A DNA stretch of 6,305 nt from DATBLZ01 sp036555065. Its GTDB lineage: Bacteria > Pseudomonadota > Gammaproteobacteria > Steroidobacterales > Rariloculaceae. Of the stretch, positions 1 through 6,305 are shown one piece after another. The DNA lies in NCBI GenBank assembly GCA_036555065.1, contig DATBLZ010000153.1:1-6305 (forward strand), read 5' to 3'. The notes beneath the pieces are model-generated. The model searched no databases. It worked only from the letters and a program-made list of their open reading frames with translations, and was not told the origin of the DNA. Within the stretch, counting starts at the first letter, position 1, and each line of letters opens with the position of its first letter. Position numbers and translations under genes: made by a program.

Positions 1-1105
1 CGTCGTGCTGCTCGACGACTGCCGGCAGCTCGGCATCGCGATCGACCCGCCGAATGTCAATGAGTCCGGGCCCGGCTTCTCGGCCGTCGGTCCGCGGCGT
101 ATCAGCTACGGCCTCGGCGCGATCAAAGGCGTGGGCCTAAGCGTCGTCGAGGAGCTCGTCGCGGAGCGCCGCGCGCACGGGCCTTATGCGAGTCTCATGG
201 ATTTGTGCCGGCGCGTGGGCCAACAGAAGCTCAACCGCCGCGTGCTCGAAGCGCTCGTGCGTGCGGGTGCGCTCGACGGCTTCGGGCAGAATCGCGCAAC
301 GCTCATGAATGCGCTCGGCGATACGCTCGTGCTGGCCGAGAGAACGGCGCATGCGGCCGCAGTCGGCCAGGCGGCCCTGTTCGGCGGTGACGATGTCGGC
401 GTCGACGTCACTCACGTGCTGACTCCGGTACGCGAATGGACGAAACGCGAGCGGCTCGAAGCCGAGCGCGAGAGCCTCGGCCTCTACCTCACTGCGCATC
501 CGTTCGACGACTATGCGCGGCATTGGCGCGAGCTCAACTACAGCTCGATCGCCGACGTCATCGGCGCACTACCGCCCGAAGGGGCGCCGTACCAGCGTAA
601 AGCCGCAACGCTCGCGGGCGTCGTCATGGACGTCCGCAGGCGCGGCAACCGGATCGCGATCGTCCTCGACGACAATACCGACCGCGTCGAGGTCACGCTG
701 TTCGATGAGGTCTACGCCGTCGCGAAGCACTTGATCAACAAGCACGCCGTTCTCGTCGTCGATGGGCAGCTGCGCTATGACGAATACTTGAGCGCCTGGC
801 GGCTCACTGCTCAGCGCGTGCGCGCGTTCGACGAGATCATCGAGGAGAGCGCGCGACGCATCACGATTCGGATAGCCGACAACGAGACGGGACTCAAGCT
901 CATCGGCGAGCTCAAAACGACGCTCGAGCCGTTTCGACGCGGGAATTGCGAAGTCAGCATCGAGTATCGCAACGCGACCGGCCAGGCCGAGCTCACCTGC
1001 GGGGAAGCCTGGGCGGTGCGGCCCACACGCGAGCTCCGCGAGCGTTTGAGTCGTCTGCTCGGCGAAGACCGCTATAAAATCCACTATCCCAAGCACGTCG
1101 TTTGA
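1..1105 (+). CDS. dnaE: DNA polymerase III alpha subunit, C-terminal part (5' truncated by window edge)
   Basis: This is the catalytic subunit of the replicative polymerase, acting at the replication fork with the clamp and clamp loader. About 367 residues are visible, roughly the last third of a protein that is about 1160 residues in E. coli; the polymerase palm and PHP domains lie to the left of the window. Counting from the codon at position 5, residues 34-45 (YGLGAIKGVG...) form the helix-hairpin-helix region. Residues 76-105 (KLNRRVLEALVRAGALD, then ATLMNALGD) match the E. coli segment closely. QAALF at 122-126 occupies the place of the E. coli internal clamp-binding motif QADMF. The segment ERESLGLYLTAHP at 155-167 precedes an OB-fold at about 180-265, and the rest corresponds to the tau-binding tail. 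The reading frame starts at base 2 and is open from the left edge, so no start codon is seen. It ends in TGA, 15 bases before accA. Assignment is by remembered family similarity and is very secure. Confidence 0.97.
   Translation, partial: VVLLDDCRQLGIAIDPPNVNESGPGFSAVGPRRISYGLGAIKGVGLSVVEELVAERRAHGPYASLMDLCRRVGQQKLNRRVLEALVRAGALDGFGQNRATLMNALGDTLVLAERTAHAAAVGQAALFGGDDVGVDVTHVLTPVREWTKRERLEAERESLGLYLTAHPFDDYARHWRELNYSSIADVIGALPPEGAPYQRKAATLAGVVMDVRRRGNRIAIVLDDNTDRVEVTLFDEVYAVAKHLINKHAVLVVDGQLRYDEYLSAWRLTAQRVRAFDEIIEESARRITIRIADNETGLKLIGELKTTLEPFRRGNCEVSIEYRNATGQAELTCGEAWAVRPTRELRERLSRLLGEDRYKIHYPKHVV
1073..1078 (+). promoter_or_regulatory. Possible -10 element for accA inside the end of dnaE
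   Basis: TATAAA matches five of six bases of the sigma-70 -10 consensus and is an unusually AT-rich spot in a GC-rich gene. It would place a transcript start near 1085, about 35 bases before the accA ATG. The nearest -35-like hexamer, TTGAGT at 1046-1051, is 21 bases away, which is too far for a good promoter. The same bases also simply encode Tyr-Lys in DnaE, so this may be chance. Confidence 0.2.
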
Positions 1106-1120
1106 GCCGATTATTCGCAA

Positions 1121-2080
1121 ATGGACCTGAAGTTCCTTGATTTCGAACAGCCGATTGCCGAGCTCGAGGCGCAGATCGAGTCGCTGAAGTTCGTCGGCGA
1201 CGATTCCGAGGTCAACATCAGCGAAGAGCTCGGCCGCCTCAAGAAGAAGAGCGAGGCGCTGACCAAGAGCATTTTCTCGAATCTCACGGCTTGGCAGATC
1301 GCGCAGCTCGCGCGTCATCCGCAACGCCCTTACATTCTCGACTACGCGCCGCGCTGCTTCTCGGGGTTTCAAGAGCTCCACGGCGACCGCATGTACGCCG
1401 ACGACCAAGCGATCGTCGCGGGGCTCGCGCGGCTCGAGGGCCAGCCGATCGTGCTCATCGGTCACCAAAAAGGCCGCGACACGAAGGAGCGCGTGGCCCG
1501 CAACTACGGCATGGCGCGCCCCGAGGGCTACAGGAAGGCCATGCGCCTCATGCTGCTTGCCGAGAAGTTCGGCTTGCCCGTCGTCACGATGATCGACACT
1601 TCGGGGGCGTACCCCGGCGTCGGCGCCGAGGAGCGCGGGCAAAGCGAGGCGATCGCGCGCAATCTTTTCGTGGCCGCGAGCCTCAAGACGCCGATCGTCA
1701 GCGTCGTCACGGGCGAAGGGGGCTCGGGAGGAGCGCTCGCGATCGGTGTATGCGACCGCTTGCTGATGCTTCAGTACAGCGTCTATTCAGTCATCTCGCC
1801 GGAGGGGTGCGCCTCGATCCTATGGCGCAGCGCCGACAAAGCAGAAGCCGCCGCCGAAGCGATGGGTATTACTGCGGATAGGCTCCACAAGCTCGAGCTC
1901 GTCGACGAGATAATCCGCGAGCCGTTGGGCGGAGCGCACCGCGACGTCGATGCGATGAGCGAGGCCATCAAGAATGCCCTCGTCGCGGCGCTCGCGGAGC
2001 TCAAAACCTTGCCGCCTGCCGAGCTCGTCAAGCGGCGCCGCGAGAAGCTCGCGAACTTCGGCAACTACCGCGAAGGCTGA
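1121..2080 (+). CDS. accA: Acetyl-CoA carboxylase carboxyltransferase subunit alpha
   Basis: AccA pairs with the zinc-finger subunit AccD to form the alpha2beta2 carboxyltransferase. This moves the carboxyl group from carboxybiotin on AccB to acetyl-CoA, giving malonyl-CoA, the first committed step of fatty acid synthesis in the cytoplasm. The product is 319 residues, the same length as in E. coli. The start is fixed by the family N-terminus (MDLKFLDFEQPIAELE). Residues 57-74 (AWQIAQLARHPQRPYILD), 113-117 (IGHQK), 159-176 (DTSGAYPGVGAEERGQ...), 198-209 (GEGGSGGALAIG) and 225-235 (ISPEGCASILW) are hallmark blocks. The GEGGSGG loop belongs to the crotonase-type fold that binds the CoA substrate and stabilises the oxyanion. 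Residue 161 is Ser where E. coli has Pro. The gene follows dnaE after 15 bases, with no recognisable Shine-Dalgarno sequence, so it is probably in the same transcript. No frameshift is seen. Confidence 0.98.
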   Translation: MDLKFLDFEQPIAELEAQIESLKFVGDDSEVNISEELGRLKKKSEALTKSIFSNLTAWQIAQLARHPQRPYILDYAPRCFSGFQELHGDRMYADDQAIVAGLARLEGQPIVLIGHQKGRDTKERVARNYGMARPEGYRKAMRLMLLAEKFGLPVVTMIDTSGAYPGVGAEERGQSEAIARNLFVAASLKTPIVSVVTGEGGSGGALAIGVCDRLLMLQYSVYSVISPEGCASILWRSADKAEAAAEAMGITADRLHKLELVDEIIREPLGGAHRDVDAMSEAIKNALVAALAELKTLPPAELVKRRREKLANFGNYREG

Positions 2081-2108
2081 CAAAGCGCCCAAATGCGACA
2101 ATCGCGGG

Positions 2109-3470
2109 ATGACCGCAACGACTGAATCCAGCGAGAGCGCCGAGTTCCTCGAGCGGTTGCGTGCGGCGCTGGCGCGCCTGAGCGTGCCGGTGGTGCCGTC
2201 GCGTTACGCCGTCGCGTTCAGCGGCGGCGTCGATTCGACAGTCTTGCTCGCGGCGATGCTGCGCGTCGCCGGCGAAACACCGGTCGTTGCGTTCCATGTC
2301 GACCATGGCTTGCACCCGGAGTCCCAAGCCTGGGCCGAGACGTGTGCGCGCACGGCGGACGCGCTCGGCGTCGCGTTTCAGCGCGCGCGCGTGACGATTC
2401 CGGGGGGGTCCGCGCACGGTGGGCCCGAAGCGGCGGCGCGCGAGGCGCGTTACGCGGCGCTGCGCAAGCTCATGACCGCCGGAGACGTATTGTTGACCGC
2501 GCATCACGGCGATGATCAGCTCGAAACGGTGTTGCTGCGCATGCTGCGGGGGTCGGGCGTCCGCGGGCTCACGGGAATCCACGAGCTCGCCGCGTTCGGC
2601 CCGGGCTTGCTCGCGCGGCCGATGCTCGAGTTCACGCGCGCGGAAGTCGCCGCGCAGGCATTGCGGTGGAACCTCACGTGGCTCGACGACCCGGCGAACG
2701 CGGCGTTGCGCTTCGATCGGAGTTATCTGCGGGCGCGCGTGCTGCCGGCCCTGCACGAGCGCTGGCCTGCCGCGCAGCGGGCGGCCGCGCGGCTTGCGCG
2801 GCAGATGGCCGAAGCCGAGGAGCTCCTCGAGGAGGTCGCGGCCGACGACACGCGCGAGGTCGCCGATCTCCATCGGCTCCCGTGCGAACGCGTGCGCACG
2901 CTCTCGCCGGCGCGGCAAGCCAACCTCCTGCGGTTCGTGGTTCGGACGCTCGGCCTGCCGATGCCCTCGAGCCTGCATCTCGAGCAGCTGCGCGATGCGA
3001 TCCTGCGCGAGCACGCCGGCGGGCGCGCGCAAGTGACGTGGCCCGGGGCCGCGGCACACATCTATCGCGAGCACGTCTACTTGCTGCCGACCGTCGCGGG
3101 CTCGAGGGGACGCGGGGCTCCGGGCGAGCTCGCCGTCGACCGCGCGTGGCTCGGCGTAAGCGGCTCGCTGCGGCTCGTCCCGGCCGAAGCCGGGTTTCCC
3201 GACGAGTGGGCGCGCACCGGGATCGACGTGCGGTTCCGGCGCGGCGGCGAGCGCTTTCGGCCCGCGAATCACCGCCGCAGCAAGACGTTGAAGCACTGGT
3301 TCCAAGAGAATGGCGTCGTGCCGTGGATGCGCGATCGGATTCCGCTTCTGTTCCGTCGCGAGACGCTCGTCGGCGTTGCGGACCTCTGGATCAGCGAGGA
3401 AGTGCAGAGCGCTTCGTCGCCGGGCCCAAAATGGCGCGCTGAGTGGTTGGATCATCCACCGGTCGTGTAG
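2109..3470 (+). CDS. tilS: tRNA(Ile)-lysidine synthetase
   Basis: TilS uses ATP and lysine to convert C34 of the CAU anticodon of minor tRNA-Ile to lysidine. This changes both codon reading and charging from Met/AUG to Ile/AUA. The product is 453 residues, similar to E. coli. The N-terminal PP-loop ATPase domain carries SGGVDS at 38-43, HVDHGL at 63-68, EAAAREARY at 107-115 and AHHGDDQLET at 131-140. WLDDPANAALRFDRSYLR at 191-208 matches the family segment involved in tRNA binding and catalysis. The C-terminal TilS domain lies at about 366-440 (RRGGERFRPA, then LKHWFQENGVVPWMRDRIPL). The ATG at 2109 is chosen because the frame upstream runs inside accA; about 30 residues precede the PP-loop strand, more than in E. 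coli. It starts 28 bases after accA with no clear Shine-Dalgarno sequence, which suggests co-transcription. AUA codons do occur nearby, in dnaE (872) and accA (1910), so the modification is needed here. Confidence 0.96.
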   Translation: MTATTESSESAEFLERLRAALARLSVPVVPSRYAVAFSGGVDSTVLLAAMLRVAGETPVVAFHVDHGLHPESQAWAETCARTADALGVAFQRARVTIPGGSAHGGPEAAAREARYAALRKLMTAGDVLLTAHHGDDQLETVLLRMLRGSGVRGLTGIHELAAFGPGLLARPMLEFTRAEVAAQALRWNLTWLDDPANAALRFDRSYLRARVLPALHERWPAAQRAAARLARQMAEAEELLEEVAADDTREVADLHRLPCERVRTLSPARQANLLRFVVRTLGLPMPSSLHLEQLRDAILREHAGGRAQVTWPGAAAHIYREHVYLLPTVAGSRGRGAPGELAVDRAWLGVSGSLRLVPAEAGFPDEWARTGIDVRFRRGGERFRPANHRRSKTLKHWFQENGVVPWMRDRIPLLFRRETLVGVADLWISEEVQSASSPGPKWRAEWLDHPPVV

Positions 3471-3479
3471 TAAGCTGTA

Positions 3480-3494
3480 ACCCCGTCTCGGGGT
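3480..3494 (+). promoter_or_regulatory. Local hairpin ACCCCG-TCT-CGGGGT after tilS (possible antiterminator)
   Basis: ACCCCG (3480-3485) and CGGGGT (3489-3494) are perfect inverted repeats separated by TCT, giving a six-pair stem with a three-base loop. No T run follows, so it is not an intrinsic terminator by itself. It starts 10 bases after the tilS stop codon. Its left arm is also the left arm of the longer pairing that ends at 3557, so the two structures cannot coexist. A regulatory role is inferred from this mutual exclusion. Confidence 0.45.
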
Positions 3495-3566
3495 GTACCA
3501 ATTCGCTTCAGTTTTCTTGGGCAGGCTCCGGTTGATTGCTGAGTCCCAGGACGGGGTAGTTTTTTT
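3480..3566 (+). terminator. Candidate intrinsic terminator or attenuator in the pyrG leader
   Basis: ACCCCGTC (3480-3487) is exactly complementary to GACGGGGT (3550-3557). Two bases later comes a run of seven T (3560-3566). Between the arms lies a second hairpin, CTTGGG (3516-3521) with CCCAGG (3545-3550, one G-U pair), extendable by CAG (3522-3524) with CTG (3539-3541) across a three-base bulge. The outer stem and inner hairpin share only G3550 and could otherwise stack directly. A weaker alternative stem for the same right arm is GCTCCG (3525-3530) with CGGGGT (3552-3557), with two G-U pairs. The T run ends 12 bases before the pyrG ATG, so it could stop transcripts before the gene or end the tilS transcript. 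The 62-base interior is long for a classical terminator, which keeps confidence moderate. Confidence 0.5.
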
Positions 3567-3569
3567 GAC

Positions 3570-3578
3570 GGGCGGAGC
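3570..3578 (+). promoter_or_regulatory. pyrG ribosome binding region, GGGCGGAG very close to the ATG
   Basis: The purine-rich stretch GGGCGGAG (3570-3577) is the only Shine-Dalgarno-like sequence before pyrG. Its GGAG ends one base from the ATG, much closer than the usual five to nine bases; the GGGCGG part is three bases away. The start itself is well supported by the conserved N-terminus, so the odd spacing is real rather than a misplaced start. Confidence 0.45.
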
Positions 3579-5225
<1,647 letters not shown>

Positions 5226-5235
5226 AGCCGCTCCG

Positions 5236-6305
5236 ATGAGCGCCATCAAGGACGTCCGCGCCTTAGAGATTCTGGATTCCCGCGGCAACCCGACGGTCGA
5301 GGCCGAGGTCGAGCTCGCGAGCGGCGCGCGCGGCCGCGCGGCCGTACCCTCGGGCGCATCGACGGGATCGCGCGAGGCCGTTGAGCTCCGCGACGGCGAC
5401 ATGGATCGCTACTCCGGCAAGGGCGTGCGCCGCGCGGTCGCGAACGTGAACGGCGAGATCCGCGCGGCTGTTCTCGGGCACGCGGCCGGCGATCAGGAAG
5501 GGCTCGATCGCAAGCTCATCGAGCTCGACGGAACGGAGAACAAGTCGCGGCTCGGCGCCAATGCGGTGCTCGCCGTGTCGCTCGCGAACGCGCACGCGGC
5601 TGCGAGCGAAGCCCACGTGCCGCTGTTCGCGCATCTCGCGGCGCGCGATACCTACGTAATGCCCGTGCCGATGATGAACATCATCAACGGTGGCGCGCAC
5701 GCCGACAACAACGTCGACATTCAGGAATTCATGATCCTGCCGGTCGGCGCGCCGACATTCGCCGAAAGCGTGCGTTACGGCGTCGAGGTCTTTCATAAAC
5801 TCAAGAAGATCCTCAAGGAACGCGGGCTCAATACGGCCGTCGGCGACGAGGGCGGTTTCGCCCCCGACTTCGCGTCGAACGAGGAGGCGCTGCAGGCGAT
5901 CAGCGCGGCTGTCGATGCCGCAGGCTACACGCTCGGGCGAGAAGTCTATTTGGGGCTCGACGTCGCAAGCTCGGAGTTTTTCAAGGACGGGGAATATCAC
6001 CTCGAGTCCGAAGGCCGCAAGTTCGGCTCGACGGAGTTCGCGGGCTTTCTCGAGGACTTGATCGCGCGCTACCCGATCATCTCGATCGAGGACGGCATGG
6101 CCGAGAACGATTGGACCGGGTGGCGATACCTGAGCAAGCGCATGCGCGATCGCGTGCAGCTCGTCGGCGACGACCTATTCGTCACGAATACGCGGATTCT
6201 CGCGCAGGGCATCGAGCAGAAGGTCGCAAACAGCATTCTCGTCAAACCGAACCAGATCGGCACGTTGACGGAGACGCTCGCGGCGATCTCGATGGCCGCC
6301 GCGGC
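5236..6305 (+). CDS. eno: Enolase (phosphopyruvate hydratase), 3' truncated by window edge
   Basis: Enolase interconverts 2-phosphoglycerate and phosphoenolpyruvate in glycolysis and gluconeogenesis; in E. coli it is also part of the RNA degradosome. I translated the frame to the right edge and found 356 residues plus two bases with no stop or frameshift, about 82% of the usual 430 or so. SRGNPTVEAEV at 15-25 and the mobile loop GASTG at 40-44 are present. So are H155 in GGAHADN, E164 in IQEFM and the general acid-base region VGDEGGF with E205. The Mg ligands are D242 (LGLDVASSEF), E285 (SIEDGM) and D312 (VGDDLF), and the catalytic Lys is K337 (ILVKPNQIGTLTET). The last conserved block, HRSGET, lies beyond the window. 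The gene starts 10 bases after pyrG. A weak GAAG (5224-5227), overlapping the pyrG stop codon, sits eight bases from the ATG, so co-transcription and perhaps translational coupling with pyrG are likely. Confidence 0.97.
   Translation, partial: MSAIKDVRALEILDSRGNPTVEAEVELASGARGRAAVPSGASTGSREAVELRDGDMDRYSGKGVRRAVANVNGEIRAAVLGHAAGDQEGLDRKLIELDGTENKSRLGANAVLAVSLANAHAAASEAHVPLFAHLAARDTYVMPVPMMNIINGGAHADNNVDIQEFMILPVGAPTFAESVRYGVEVFHKLKKILKERGLNTAVGDEGGFAPDFASNEEALQAISAAVDAAGYTLGREVYLGLDVASSEFFKDGEYHLESEGRKFGSTEFAGFLEDLIARYPIISIEDGMAENDWTGWRYLSKRMRDRVQLVGDDLFVTNTRILAQGIEQKVANSILVKPNQIGTLTETLAAISMAAA

Noticed and set aside
569..1642. 357-codon open frame on the minus strand across dnaE and accA
   Set aside because: It spans the junction of two conserved sense genes and has no recognisable motif, so it is a shadow frame.
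1974..2108. Upstream in-frame extension of tilS overlapping accA
   Set aside because: The extra 45 residues are a low-complexity Ser/Arg/Lys-rich readout of the accA 3' end and are absent from TilS proteins. The ATG at 2109 fits better.
2093..2125. Ten-codon open frame overlapping the tilS start (possible upstream peptide)
   Set aside because: It has no Shine-Dalgarno sequence and no regulatory codon pattern, and so short a frame is expected by chance.
2028..3455. 475-codon open frame on the minus strand opposite tilS
   Set aside because: It mirrors tilS in a GC-rich genome, where stop codons are rare on the opposite strand. No domain is recognisable and the composition is heavily Arg-rich.
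3447..3476. Possible pyrG promoter with TTGGAT as -35 and TAAGCT or TAGTAA as -10
   Set aside because: The -35 shares four of six bases with the consensus, and each -10 candidate only three, with spacings of 18 or 15. That is too weak to call.
3476..3493. Bacillus-type CTP sensing by G addition at the transcript start of pyrG
   Set aside because: That mechanism needs a 5' G run that pairs with a C/U-rich arm further downstream. Here the C-rich arm lies before the G run, and the only -10-like bases (TGTAAC) have no matching -35.
3532..3562. Possible promoter inside the leader (TTGATT and TAGTTT)
   Set aside because: The spacing is 19 bases and the -10 matches only three of six. It would leave a leader of about 10 bases. 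I cannot exclude it, but the sequence does not support it.
5263..6000. 245-codon open frame on the minus strand opposite eno
   Set aside because: The sense strand encodes enolase with all visible active-site residues. The antisense frame has no family features.

Overview
The window is an ordinary, densely packed housekeeping segment of a GC-rich bacterial chromosome. All genes are on the + strand. The order is dnaE (3' part) - accA - tilS - pyrG - eno (5' part). This order, together with protein sequences that align well by eye with the E. coli homologues I remember, points to a gammaproteobacterium. Strong G/C preference at third codon positions suggests a high-GC lineage rather than an enteric one, but I cannot name the genus. 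In Pseudomonas-type genomes kdsA usually sits between pyrG and eno; here the two are only 10 bases apart, as in E. coli.

Layout: 1-1105 is the C-terminal third of the replicative DNA polymerase III alpha subunit. After 15 bases comes accA (1121-2080), the alpha carboxyltransferase subunit of acetyl-CoA carboxylase. After 28 bases comes tilS (2109-3470), the tRNA-Ile lysidine synthetase. A 108-base gap (3471-3578) is the only intergenic region of any size. It holds nested, mutually exclusive stem-loops and a run of seven T ending 12 bases before the pyrG start. pyrG (3579-5225), CTP synthase, is followed after 10 bases by eno (from 5236), enolase, which runs off the right edge still open. No stretch longer than about 110 bases lacks a gene.

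The genes serve different central processes: chromosome replication, fatty acid initiation, AUA decoding, CTP supply and glycolysis. Their tight spacing suggests co-transcription of dnaE-accA-tilS and of pyrG-eno, with a possible control point between the two groups.

I found no mobile element, CRISPR array, RNA gene, defence system or new gene family. The most interesting item is the pyrG leader. A hexamer, CGGGGT, occurs twice, and both copies can pair with the same ACCCCG. One pairing gives a small local hairpin. The other gives a longer stem that ends two bases before the T run. This looks like a transcription attenuator or terminator in front of the CTP synthase gene, and it is a hypothesis from reading the sequence only.
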